This document shows positions 1-10,790 of a stretch of DNA of 29,030 nucleotides, piece by piece. Numbering within the stretch: the stretch's first letter is position 1; every line of letters starts with the position of its first letter. This stretch comes from Zygnema cylindricum (taxonomy: Eukaryota > Streptophyta > Zygnematophyceae > Zygnematales > Zygnemataceae). The notes beneath the pieces are model-generated. The model worked only from the letters and a program-made list of their open reading frames with translations. It made no database searches and was not told where the DNA came from. The position numbers and the translations under genes were made by a program. The stretch covers positions 250,001 to 279,030 of the forward strand of contig JBBHKE010001178.1 of NCBI GenBank assembly GCA_037447655.1. Reading direction: 5' to 3'.

Positions 1-2138
1 GGCACTCGTGGTCACACGAGTGAAAGGAGAGACAGATGAGGACGAGTTTTCTAAGGAGGAGGATGGGGAGCTTCTCCTTGACCAGAATTTGGAGGAGAAG
101 GGGATCCTTCGGAAACAAAAGTGTGCTTTTGGAGCCATTTGGGAAGCCCTAGAGGAAGGATGGATCATCGATTCAGGTGCATCCATGCATATGTGCCGTG
201 ATAGGCACCTTTTCTATAGAAATAGAGTATGGGGATGGGAGAGTGGTTACCACAAATATAGTGGGCTCGATAGATCTAAGAATTTTAGTGGAGGGTAAGA
301 CTTCTATACTCACCTTCTCAGATGTGCTCTACATTTCTCAGCTAAGTAAAAATCTTGTGTCTACTTCTGTATTAGATGACAAGGATTTTGATACCTTGAC
401 TAGAAAGGGAGTCTTTACAACTAAGTACGGAGATGAATTCTACTTCACAACAGATAAGGGTAGCCAAGGAATGTTTAGGCTTAACCTGAGTAATGAAAAG
501 AAGAGTGCTTATTATGGTGGTGTCCCGAGCTTGATGATCTGCCATAAGCGGTTGGGGCATGTGCATTTTGATAGGCTGAGGGAAATGAAGAAGTTGGGTG
601 TGGTAGAAGGCATTCAGTTTGGGGATGATAAAATGATAGATTATTGTAGTGGTTGTGCTCAAGGTAAGCCTCACAGACTTCCCTTTCCCAAAAGTGCCAC
701 ATATAGAGGTGAGAGAGTACTAGATCTAGTCCACACAGATATCTGGGGACCACCAAGAGTACCTTCAGTTGGGGGGAAGAGGTATATGCTGACAATTACT
801 AATGATTGGTCCAGATATTTTAGAGTCTACTTCTTGAAAACAAAGTCTGAAACACCAAAGTACTTCAAAGAATACCAAGCTTGGAGTGAAAAGTTGCACG
901 AAACCCCCATTAAGAGAATAAGAAGTGATAATGGGGGAGAGTACACCTCTAACCAGTTTGAAAAATACTTGAGAGATGAGGGAGTTCAGCATCAGAAAAC
1001 TATACCGAATAATCCAGAAAAAAATAGGGTAGCTGAGAGGTTGAACCAGACTTTCGGAGAGTGTGTGTAGTATTTTGGCAGATAAGAAAATAGGAAGAAA
1101 ATTTTGGGTAGAAGCCATGAACTATGCTAACTACATTAAGAATAGAGTCCTTACTACAGCCGTAAAACGAATGACAACTTATGAGAGGTAGGTTGGAAGG
1201 AAACCAGATATCTCTCACATGAATGTATTCGGTAGCCAAGTTTTTAGTCTTGAGATAGATAAGAAAAACTGGAAACTGGACGCTAAAGGAAAACCGGGAT
1301 ATTTTGTGGGATACAATAAAAATGTCAAGGGATATAGAGTCTATGACTTAGCTAAATAAGATATCATTCTGGTAAAGCGCCTAGTTGTCATAGATGAAGG
1401 GAAGTCATTTGATCCCTTCAAATACACTAAGAAAATCAGAATTAGTTTTGAGTCCATGAGTGAGGATGACTTAAATCTTCCTAGAAAGGATACAAGTGAA
1501 AACGTGATTGCAGATTCAAATGAGATCCAAGATGGGGGAGATATACCGGAATCTCCTCATATTTCTACACACTTTGAGGAGAGAGAGGAAGAGGAGCCAA
1601 AACCGGTTTTCATGGATAGAGGAGTTGATGAGTTAGTGCAGAGGAATCCAAGACTTCTCTCCACTCCGGCTTCAGACTTTGAGGGAGGACGGAGAAGCAA
1701 CAAAAGACTACAAGATAAATACACTGCTCACAAGGTAACAAAGCTATCTCACCCAGATGAGCCTTAGTCATACTCGGAGGCAATGAAAAGTACGGAGAAA
1801 GAACGATGGGTCAAAGCCATAAATGATGAGATGACTTCCATTAGGGAAGCGAATACTTGGGAGCTAGTGAACTGTCCTCCAGACAGAAAACCTATCGGGT
1901 GAAAATGGGTATTTAAACTGAAGCTGAACCCAGATAATACCATTGAGAGATATTAGGCTCGGTTGGTAGCAAAGGGGTTCACCCAAAAAGAAGGGATAGA
2001 TTATGAGGAGACTTTTGCTCCTGTGGTTCGGTTCCCATCTGTAAGGATTCTCCTTAGTCTAGTAGCATCGGAAGACATGGAAATTCACCAGATGGATATC
2101 AAGACCGCCTTCCTCAATGGTGAACTATAGGAAAAAAT
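1..2138 (+). pseudogene. Copia 1: decayed Ty1/copia pol fragment (PR-INT-RT start)
   Basis: The translation shows, in order, the gag tail, the protease motif WIIDSGASMHM (about 162-196), the pre-integrase zinc region with HKRLGH and CSGCAQGK (about 540-670), the integrase core with HTDIWGP, ITNDWSRY and SDNGGEYTSN (about 735-960), and the start of reverse transcriptase ([26 protein letters not shown]; about 1905-2130). It begins outside the window, so LTR and most of gag are not seen. It is broken: about 30 bases are missing near 215 compared with copia 2, and in-frame stops occur near 1070, 1188, 1357, 1766, 1902, 1954 and 2128. Several stops look like CAA/CAG to TAA/TAG or TGG to TAG changes, the pattern expected from deamination of methylated C. 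Reverse transcriptase stops at 2138-2140, where element C begins in the opposite orientation. No intact product is possible. Confidence 0.93.
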
Positions 2139-2522
2139 CTGTAATTCTATGGGCTCCATTGCCACACAGAATTCGCAGGTCCAAAGGAAGCTAATCTAGA
2201 TAGTGACAACTCCAAGTTGATATAAACCCAAATGAATGATCCCTTGACAATCAGAGACCCATTATAGTTTCACCCCTGTGAAATAAGACTTTTTGTATCC
2301 TCAGTTCCACCACAAAATGCAAAGTTAGAATGTGAGATTTGGACACATTCACCCACTTTGACTTTATTTTAGAAATGCAGCCACCCAGGTAGGCAAAAAC
2401 TTTGATCGACTACACCCCTATGTAGGGTGGACACTCCTTAGTCCGCAGCAACGGGAATCACTGAAATTGGTCAACTGAGTTGATAGTTATGGCTGGGCAA
2501 AGTTTACCATTTATACAAAGTG
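2139..2522 (-). mobile_element. Element C: copia 5' leader and first gag codons, minus strand
   Basis: Read on the minus strand this matches the 5' leader of element A at 24165-24390: the gag start (ATG followed by codons for EPIELQ), then, further upstream in the transcript, a CTACA/TGTAG hairpin (about 2408-2423), a GGAC/GTCC hairpin (about 2432-2447) and the GTTATGG block (about 2487). The copy ends on the left exactly after gag codon 7 (CAG at 2141-2139), abutting the antisense side of copia 1 reverse transcriptase. It ends on the right at 2522, where the LTR of copia 2 starts with TGTTGAAA, so copia 2 appears to have inserted into C. The remaining LTR of C is not seen. Assignment rests on aligning the leaders by eye. 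Confidence 0.65.
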
Positions 2523-3370
2523 TGTTGAAATCACTAGATTTAAGGGAGGTATTTTCTAAGTCTTAATAAAAATAAAAAGGAAAAAGAAAGCACAGGCAGC
2601 CTGCCTCCACCTTCTCTTACTAGCCCCAATACTTGTTGTAGTCATTGAAGGAGAGAGAGGGCGGTGGAGCCATGGCTGCCTTAGCTCCATAGGCAGGGCT
2701 TAAAAGTGACCTAAGTCATTCTCAACCAAAAAGGTTGAGTCCAGCAGGACTCGAACCTCCAACCGGTAGGGCGAGGCGTAGCCGTCAACCCTTACCAGTC
2801 TGTCGTAGTAGTCCGTTAGGATACAAAGGGTTTGATAGCAATTTAAACAAATAGATAGGAGACTAATCCGATTAACGGAATTAGAAATAGAACACATAGA
2901 AACTAGTTGGAGTTTTAGTGCGCACAAAACAAATGTACCGGACATTTGATTTTGAACGGCTGTCGTTTAAAGCCGGTTTTGATCCAACGGCTCGCACCAT
3001 CGCCGAGATCTTTGAATGGCGCCCTTGGCGGTTTTGGGTCGTGACATACCTTGGCGACACGTGGCACAATGTCATTGAGATGAGGAAATCCTAGAGACCA
3101 CGAGGACAAGTCCGAAGAAGACAGGCGTCCACTCCATGGTCTTGTTGTACACAGGCGGTACAGAATATACATCGGCCGTAGTACCTTTCTGTACTGTACA
3201 GTCTTCTGATTGGTTCCGTACCTCAGTAGATAGGAGTTGTGAGAGGGTATAAGACTTAGTAGATCGAGGAGGTAGTCGCCTCTCTTCCAATAAGCTTGTA
3301 TAAATATTCGCATCTTGGCCACTCCATAACTAATCGCCTAGTTGGGCGTTTTCATTGATTCTTCCTGCTG
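2523..3370 (+). repeat. 5' LTR of copia 2
   Basis: The LTR starts TGTTGAAA, like the LTRs of A and copy 1 read on their own strand (TGTTGAAAAATGG). It is followed by a leader matching that of A and by the gag start at 3500. The right edge is approximate: no recognisable initiator-methionine primer binding site is present, so I place the boundary just before the TGGACTCAGG sequence at 3371. The LTR carries an antisense tRNA-like segment (2728-2820). Length would be about 850 bases. The target-site duplication cannot be tested because the 3' end is lost at the gap. Confidence 0.6.
2728..2820 (-). other. Antisense tRNA-like (Pol III A/B-box-like) segment in copia 2 LTR
   Basis: On the minus strand the segment starts CCTAACGGA, contains a perfect B-box type sequence GGTTCGAGTCC (2757-2747), and ends about 14 bases later in a run of five T (complement of 2728-2732), the usual RNA polymerase III stop. 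An A-box is only loosely matched. No 7-bp acceptor stem pairs across the ends, so this is not an intact tRNA gene; it may be a tRNA relic, a SINE head, or an internal Pol III promoter. The A-type LTRs carry a comparable segment at the equivalent place. Confidence 0.45.
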
Positions 3371-3402
3371 TGGACTCAGGGGAGTCAGACTACACAGGGG
3401 TG
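3335..3402 (+). other. Leader hairpins of copia 2
   Basis: The 5' leader can form GGACTC-AGGG-GAGTC (3372-3386) and a shorter CAC-AGGG-GTG (3393-3402), preceded by a weaker CGCC/GGCG pair (3335-3348). These lie in the same order as the stronger hairpins in the leaders of A, B and copy 1. They may act in genomic RNA dimerisation or packaging; that role is inference. Confidence 0.4.
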
Positions 3403-3499
3403 CCGTCAGATTATCTATTTGTCTACTTGGGTGCTAGTTTCTCTAGTTGAAAGTGGGTTAGTTGAAAACTACTTAGAGGCTTCCTCAATTTTGGTCCAG

Positions 3500-5104
3500 A
3501 TAGGGGACACAGAATTGCAGGTTATGGGCCTACCCTATACGGTGCCTATATTCAACGGATCTGGCTTCATTTACTGGGAAGCTATGATGACAAGGGCATT
3601 GTATGAGAAACGATACTGGGGTATTGTTAGAGGACAAGTGAAGCGTCCGTCTCAAGGAACTCCACTAGGGGTTCCATTCAGGAGCTCTAGCTGGTTGAGC
3701 AAAGGCTGATGATTTACACTTTTAAAGGAGGAAAGATGTTGGACTATTGCAGCGATCTCTCTTGTCTGTATATGGAGATGGAAAGTGCCGGATGGAGAGG
3801 CACAATAAAGATGAAAGTTAACACTCTCATCATGAAGTTGCCGAAGGAGCATGAAAATATAGTGTACCGAGTGCAAGAAATGGATGATAGTGCTTAGAAG
3901 TGGAACACCGTGGTCCGAATGATACTTCTGCAGGAGAAAACCATTGAGATCCGGAGAGGAGGAAAGAGCGTTCAAGCTCAAGTTGTCGGAACAGAACGGT
4001 TGAGGAAGGATCCGAAGAAGCCGTACAACAACTTCAAAGGGGAAAATAACCAATCTGGAGAATCGAGGACTCCAAATGGCCTTTGCCATTTATGCAAAAA
4101 GGCGAGGCACTTCAAAGCTGATTCCATCAAGCTATTAAAGCTAAGGCTTCAAGAAAATCGTGGAGGGTGTTCTCCCAGAAGGAAGAAGAAAGCACTTGTG
4201 GTCACACGAGTGAAAGGAAAGACGGAGGAGGACGAATCTTCCGAGGAGGAAGATGGGGAGCTTTTTTTTGACGAGAATCTAGAGAAGAAAGAGATCCCCC
4301 GAAAACACAAGTGTGCCCTTAGAGCCATTCGGAAAGCTCTAGAGGAGGGATGGATCATTGACTCAGGTGCATCTATGCATATGTGTCGTGACAAGCACCT
4401 CTTCACTAAGCTAAGAAAGATCCCTACTGTGGAAATATAGTATGGGGATGGGAGAGTAGTTACCACAGATCTAGTAGGCTTGGTAGATTTGAAAGTCTTA
4501 GTGGAGGGTAAGACTTCTATTCTCACCTTCTCATATGTGCTCTACATTCCTCAGCTGAGTAAGAATTTTATGTCTACCTCTGTATTAGATGACAAAGATT
4601 TTGATACCTTCACTAGAAAGGGAATCTTTACAACTAAGTATGGAGATGAAGTCAACTTAACAACATGTAAGGGTAGCTAAGGAATGTTTAGGCTTAACTT
4701 GAGTAATGAAAAGAAGAGTGCTTACTATGGTGGTGTCCCGAGCTTGATGATCCGACATAAACGTTTGGGACATGTGCATTGTGATAGACTGAGGAAAATG
4801 AAAAAGTTGGGTGTAGTAGAAGGCATTCAGTTTGGGGATAATGAAATGATGGATGATTGTAGTGGCTGTGCCTAAGGTAAGGCTCACAGACTTCCATTTC
4901 CCAAAACTGCCACATATAGAGGTGAGAAAGTACTAGATCTAGTCCACACAGATATTTGGGGACCAGCAAGAGTACCTTCGGTTGGGGGGAAGAGATATAT
5001 GCTGACAATTACTGATGATTGGTCCAGATATTCCAGAGTCTACTTCTTAAAAACAAAGTCTAAAACACCAAAATACTATAAAGAATACAAAGCTTGAAGT
5101 GAGA
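3500..5104 (+). pseudogene. Copia 2: degenerate copia gag-pol, gag to integrase
   Basis: The gag start aligns with that of A, but the ATG reads ATA at 3500. Gag N-terminus (VPIFNGSGFIYWEAMM, about 3540-3590) is followed by a deletion of a few hundred bases relative to A (break near 3700), then KGGKMLDYCSDLS, a degraded zinc knuckle (CHLCKKARHFKAD, H kept but final C lost, about 4081-4120), the protease DSGASMHMC (about 4360-4388), the pre-integrase region with HKRLGHVH (about 4756-4780) and the integrase HTDIWGP and ITDDWSRY motifs (about 4947-5030). Stops interrupt it near 3895, 4437, 4677, 4873 and 5096; most look like CAG/CAA or TGG converted to stop. It ends at the assembly gap, so reverse transcriptase, RNase H and 3' LTR are not seen. 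Confidence 0.92.
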
Positions 5105-5114
5105 NNNNNNNNNN
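5105..5114. other. Assembly gap (10 N)
   Basis: Ten N bases lie between copia 2 integrase and the (GA)n tract. The true distance and sequence are unknown, so the junction between the retrotransposon and the PTST gene is not established. Confidence 0.99.
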
Positions 5115-5246
<132 letters not shown>

Positions 5247-5314
5247 CCCTCCCCCTCTCCGACTTTTCACCGTCCCCTTATTAAAACTAAATAAATTACA
5301 TGGAAAACAAATAC

Positions 5315-8300
5315 CTTCCAGGCCTCAGTTTTAAGGTAAGAGTAAATCTTGTGTTGCTTCCTGTCCCCTCCGGAGACATTTGCTCTCCATATAACCAATT
5401 GTCGAATGAGCCCATAAGTTTCACATCCTGTAAACAAAAATCAATTTTTTCGATCAAAATCGTTTTATTTTTACAGCCTTTGTTTAAAATTTGTAATCTT
5501 TGTCTAGAAATTTCAGCCTTTAATTTCTGTTTTATTTAACTTTTGTTTATAATTTGCGCCGATTTCGACCTTTCTTTAGATTTAGAGTAACTTCCAACAG
5601 CTTCAATTTCAGTTTTTTATTTGAAAATCACTTCACTTCCTTTGTTCAAAACCATTTCCCTTTCCGTTTTTTCTCAACTATTCTAATGATAACCTTCTTT
5701 AAGAATCGTTTTGATTTCAACCTTTGGCGAATCCTCTTTAACCTCAATTTTTGTTCAAAATAAATCACTTAAACTTCGATTTTTGTTAAAAACCACATCA
5801 ATTACACTTTTACTTTATCACTACATAAGTACATCAATAATTAGACCAATCAAGAGTTTGTTATCATCACTTTATTGTTTCTCTTGCGTTTCTTTAAGTT
5901 CGTTTTTTCAAACTTTGCTTAGATTATTTCAATCCCGACATTCAAAAAGAGTCCCCTCAATTTCTAAATAGAGAAAAGATTTCCTAGAAAAGAATAGATT
6001 CCAAAGAAGAGAATAGGTTTCTAGATAGAGAATAGATTTCTAAATGCCTTCAAAAGCACACATAATTTCTTGAAATACTAGTATGAAGATAAGTAAATTA
6101 TCCACTGTAGTAACAACTTTCAGCTGTCCTAAAGTACTATCTAATAACGAGTATAGAAAGAGACGAGAGAAAACAAAAACAAATTGACAAACAAAGGAAA
6201 CAGAAGCAAAAAAACAGAAAATATTCGCAGATGAGAGATAAGTGACAATTACAAAGAAGTGAAAAAAAATTGGCAAAGTGAGAAGCACTTAAAAAACTGA
6301 CAGAAAAATGAATTAAGCGAAATGACGAAAAAAATAAAACAATATATATTAATCAAATAAAAAATCCTCACCTCGGCCATTCCAAACCATTCCACGGCCA
6401 CTTCTCTCAGTTGAGAAGCCTCCACTCCTGCCACCTGTCCCTTTACTACCTCGTGGAGTTCTGTATATAAAAAAGAAAAAAAGAAACAAACGGAAGAAAC
6501 AAAAGACAAAAACAAGAAAAAGAACAAGAACGAGTTTAAAAAGATACAAAAAACTGTTTAAAAAACTCCTGCCACCTGTCCCTTAAATACCTCATGGAAA
6601 AAGAAACAAACCGAAGAAACAAAAGACAAAAACAAGAAATAGGACAAGATCGAGTTTAAAAAGATACCAGAAACTGTTTAAAAAACATGCTAACTCTGTC
6701 CTTTCAAGAACTTATAGGTTGGGTATTAAAGAATGAATACAATTTAACTAAAACCACATTGAAGGTTGAAGTTATCTTGACACTTGTTAAGGTTGAATAT
6801 ACTTCCCAAAAATCATTATGAGCCTAAAAAATGAATGCTTAACATAATCAAGTCTTCTCTCCTTTCTGCCTTTCTCTCCTTTCTCTCCTTTCTGCTGAAA
6901 ACGAAATGAAAGATGTGAAGGGAAGGATTTCTTAGTATCATTTCTGCTGGAAGGTGGGATCAAAACTCTAATGAGAAACAAAGGTCTCAGAAAACAGAAA
7001 ACTAAAAAACACCACAGGAGGAGAGAGAGAAATGTTACCTTCTAGTTTCGAAGCCAAATGTGAATGAACAAATTTCCCATTAACTTTCATGAGAGCTGCT
7101 TTTGAGCCTTGCAATGCCAATTCTTTTGCCAGAGCAGATAATTCCTGTTATCCAAAATACATTTTTTTCTTTTTTTTAAGAAACTCATTTTGCAAATACT
7201 CTAAACAGAAACCATGTTTTCTAATAAAAGAGACTGCAATTCCCGCCCTCTCAAAGTCCATTTTTCTTTTAAAATTGATTCATTCACAAAAGTTCTTCCA
7301 AACATTATAACTTCTTCTCCAAACTATTCTTAAAAACATGTTTGTTCTCTAGACTATTTTCTCTGAACTCACACAGATTTGATACGCACAGAATCTAGAA
7401 AAGTCAAATGGTTTACTATTTATTACTTGCGGTACATAATCTGCATCATATCAAGCCTATCCAGATTTTGTATCGCGATGCAATATCGCACACGATACAA
7501 ATTTAATGCACTTCGCAATATTGTACAGTATGTACCCATATCCTGATAAAATGACCAGCGGTAAAATTTTCTGTACTGTATGTGATAAGGTACAACTTAA
7601 TAAGTTACAAATTGTTCAGTTTTAGAGTAACACCTGTTCACTTAGCAACAAAATGTGTAAATGTCACCACTATGAGTTCAAAACGATCCAATTGAATTAG
7701 GCGTGTACAAATTGAACATATTTCAAGATTTGTATATTTCTTTGGTGTTCTGGTAGCTGTATCAAATATCGCGCTCGATAGGGAAATAATTACACTATCG
7801 CACACCGAGAGCAAAATTTATACCCTGTATAGAATATTGAGGACACCTCGATATACATCACTAATGTTTTATAAGACGGATCACAAGCTGATTCTTTGAA
7901 TACTCCTCATGAATAAAAAACACTTGATACAAATTTCATATCGACAGTCATTAATCTTCCAGGTCCTCAATCCTCCAGAAGATTGAACCAAACGGGTCAA
8001 TTTCCCTTGTCTTCCTGTATCGACCAGTCCATTTATCAAAATGAGAGACCTATAAACCTCATTTGCAAGCCTGACCTTCCTTTGACCGCAATGCTCCACT
8101 GTAATTAATGTGTACAAACTGCTTTCATGGGAGACAAAACAGAAATAACCACGCTAGTATTCACTTTAAACAAAGGGCCCAGGAACCTGATATTCTTATT
8201 TCCCTCTCAATATAGTCACTATGGGCCGCACTAGAAACTAGACTGTGTGAGACTCAAAAAAATTGGCATCAGAAACTGGTAGTTGTAAAAAAGGAGTGCC

Positions 8301-10526
8301 CACCTTTAGTTCCAGCTCCATTGTTGACAGTTGCGTCTTGTAAGTTTTCAAAGACTCCTCCCTCCTTTGAATCTATAGTTCAAAATAAACAGAAGAAAAC
8401 AAAAAAAAGCCAAAAACCAAACTGATCAGAACATCTTTTGAGATCATTGACTCCTTTAAAAACTCCATACATTTAGTTATAAATCGTTATCCCAATACAC
8501 CACGATAAAAAATATATATCACAGTATCTTAATTTTGACCCTCTAAAGTTGTGGCTTGAGGCATTTGTTAATCTGATAAACTGTTAAAGGATTAAGTTTG
8601 ATGCCAGAATGAAATATAAATACATAGTGAAAATCTAAATTGCTAATACAGGTTAAAAGACACAAAAGTCATATTTTAAGAAAGACATCTTACTAAACTA
8701 TTTTAGTCATTCACTAATTCACTAACTCATCATTTTCATCATATAAACCGTTTAATAACATAAGAGTAGTGTAAGCCATGGAAACATCAAATGATTTTTA
8801 TCGTATACTCTAAATGGATTACTAAAGTTGGTATGTGTCACACTAATTCACATCAGTTTGACCATTTTTAAGCCATCTCAAAGTATCTGAACAAAATAAA
8901 ACCTGAATTAGCGTGGACTGAATCGATTTTTTTAACAAAAAGGATAAACCACAATTAAATGTGTTTAAATTTTCCAAGTCTATTAGCTCAACCTATTTGT
9001 AATAGAAAGATCACCGGGCTTTGAGTTGATGAGGGAGGGAGGGAAAAAGGGAAGGGAGGGTATGAGTGAGGAAGGGAAGGAGGAGGGAGAGAGTTATTTA
9101 GGGACAGTCACAAGCGGCTCTAACGAACTCCTGACTAAATGTGGGAGCGATGAGATAAACAATGAACTCTCCCACAGAGGATAGAATGGAAAAAACTCCA
9201 AACTAATTCTAGTGAGTAATAATTAAACGAACACAAAAGTACCCTACACTGAGGAAAAAGAAAAACTGACCTCCCGCTTCAGGTGACGACTGTATGCATT
9301 TGCTTCACTCAATTTTACGTTCAATCTGCTTCTCATTGCAATAACCTGCAAAAATTGATAAACAAAAAGCAAAAGTTCAAGAACCTTTCATCAAGGGAAG
9401 TTTTGCTGCCAAGTTTTCCATTTCAGTAGCATTCATGGTTAACTTGCAATATGGAAAACTAAAGGATACCGAATCTTATGCCTCTACATTGACTTTTTGA
9501 ATCTTGAAAGAGATTATTAACGTTTGATATAAATAACAGGTGATAAACACCACAAATAAATGTACGACAAATGTTTTCATTCTGATCCTGTATCCAATCC
9601 ATCAAACAACCAATTTTTCTGCCCAGAATCCTGAAAAATGATATTGAACCCACCTCGGATCGCTCGATAAACTGAGGAACGGCTTCCTGATTTCTTGCAT
9701 TTGCCGTATTTTCGGTTCTCATTTCTCCAGGACTATTTCTTGCCAATTCCTCAACAGTTCCTGGATGTTGAGGGCCTCTAAACGTCCTTCCTCCATATTG
9801 CAAACTGTTCGAATTTTCTTTGGAATAAGACGAAAATGAGGCTACTCTATTTGACAAGTCGTTAACTCTCGCAGATAAATTTCTAAGCTCTGAATCTGAC
9901 CTAGATTCTCTGGGCTCATTTTCCAACTCTTTTAAAAGCTTGTCCAGTTGAGAAACTTCCGCAGGTCTACTACCAACTGCTGTCAAAGCCCTTGCTTTTG
10001 CTAAAAGACTTTGCAAAATCTTCTCATTTTCATTTATTTCGGAGGCAATTTTCTCCACATCTATCTCTATTCCTACCTTGTCTAGGTTACCTCCCCCTTC
10101 TTCAGAAACCGAACCGGAATATGATGAGGATAAATCAGGACCTGTACTTTCACTAACCCTTTCCACATCCTGAGCTTTTGTCTCTACTCCTGGAGACGCT
10201 TTCATACATAAAAAAGAACCAAATTTCTTGAATTCTCGTTGACTATTTCCCAGTCTTGCCCCTCCCATACTGTTAGAAAACCTCCTCTCCTTCTCCGCCC
10301 TCCAGTAACCTGTCACTTTCCTTACCTCCCCTGACCCGAACACTTTAGATGATGAATCAGACACTTGACCAATTCTCATCGTTGATTTACCTAAATTTTC
10401 CGAAAGTCTGTTTCCATGTGAAAAGGCTTTTTTGGAAACCGGCAAGCTGAGCGACTCCTCATTTCCCACAAATGTTAAGCATCCTTTTGAAGCATTACCG
10501 GCCATATATAAGCTTGAATTTGCCAT
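5315..10526 (-). CDS. PTST: PTST-family starch-targeting CBM48 protein, six exons, 3' end missing
   Basis: Six exons join in frame through GT-AG introns: 10526-9654, 9345-9271, 8372-8304, 7144-7039, 6460-6372 and 5427-5315 (441 complete codons plus two bases). Exon 1 has a Ser/Arg-rich start with no early acidic stretch, ending near FLCMKAS (residues 104-110), which fits a chloroplast transit peptide. Charged heptad-like helices follow (about 150-205 and 292-375). Exons 5-6 give VEWFGMAE then DVKLMGSFDNW, EQMSPE and LRPG, the hallmark of a CBM48 starch-binding domain as in PTST proteins. PTST proteins bind starch or malto-oligosaccharides in the plastid and position starch synthases (PTST1 with GBSS; PTST2/3 with SS4 in granule initiation). 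The PTST subtype is uncertain: the N-terminus is long compared with Arabidopsis PTST1. The last exon, expected to carry the rest of CBM48 and its second aromatic binding site, is not found before the gap. The gene is either split by copia 2 or a pseudogene, or the assembly is incomplete. Confidence 0.8.
5428..6371 (-). other. PTST intron 5 (944 bp)
   Basis: Begins GTGAGG next to exon 5 and ends TTTACAG at exon 6. It is AT-rich with long T runs on the plus strand. Between about 5965 and 6045 there is a loose short tandem repeat of the type GAATAGATTTC. No coding exon or transposon end was recognised. Confidence 0.7.
6461..7038 (-). other. PTST intron 4 with a partial exon 5 duplication
   Basis: Begins GTAACA and ends ATACAG. 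Bases about 6567-6690 repeat about 6426-6560: the first part of exon 5 plus flanking intron, about 120-141 bases apart. The duplicate lacks the 21 bases that hold the exon 5 acceptor, so it should be skipped. The rest is AT-rich, with a short TTTCTCTCC repeat near 6855-6895. Confidence 0.7.
7145..8303 (-). other. PTST intron 3 (1159 bp)
   Basis: Begins GTGGGC and ends AACAG. It is AT-rich and contains several TATCGCG-type sequences around 7480-7500 and 7765-7800 that faintly recall the interior of the hAT elements at 17.8 and 25.4 kb, but no terminal repeats or target duplication are visible. No exon found. Confidence 0.6.
8373..9270 (-). other. PTST intron 2 with G-rich tract
   Basis: Begins GTCAGT and ends CTATAG. 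On the plus strand 9030-9092 is very purine-rich with many GGG runs, so the transcript is pyrimidine-rich there; a G-quadruplex on the template strand is possible. Otherwise AT-rich; no gene seen. Confidence 0.6.
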
Positions 10527-10790
10527 TTTAAGGCTAAAATTTCAGGGAAAAGTTTCAGCAACTTCAGTTAAATTTTTTACTCTGCAAAAGTCACAGAACA
10601 TAAGGTTCAGATTCTCTCTCTCTCGCAAATTTTCAAAGGAAATAAGTGCAGAAACAGGTGCAACCAAAAAGAGGGGGAGGAAGAGGGAGAGGGAGAGAAA
10701 GAGAACGAGGGAGAGAACGAGGGGGGGGAGGAAGGGGAGGGAGATGGGAAGGGGAGGGAGATATGATTACTTTCTAAATGCATTGTGATA
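10527..10790 (-). promoter_or_regulatory. PTST 5' leader/promoter-proximal CT-rich tract
   Basis: Upstream of the chosen ATG, the sense strand is strongly pyrimidine-rich from about 10755 to 10610 (runs of CCCT and CTCT). Such CT-rich tracts are common in plant 5' leaders and core promoters. No convincing TATA box was located, so the start of transcription is not assigned. Confidence 0.45.

Noticed and set aside
2728-2820. Functional tRNA gene in the copia 2 LTR
   Set aside because: B-box and terminator are good, but there is no acceptor stem and no convincing anticodon arm.
6249-6549. 92- and 66-codon minus-strand frames overlapping PTST exon 5
   Set aside because: They are intron read-through around exon 5; the phe-rich parts are T-run intron sequence.
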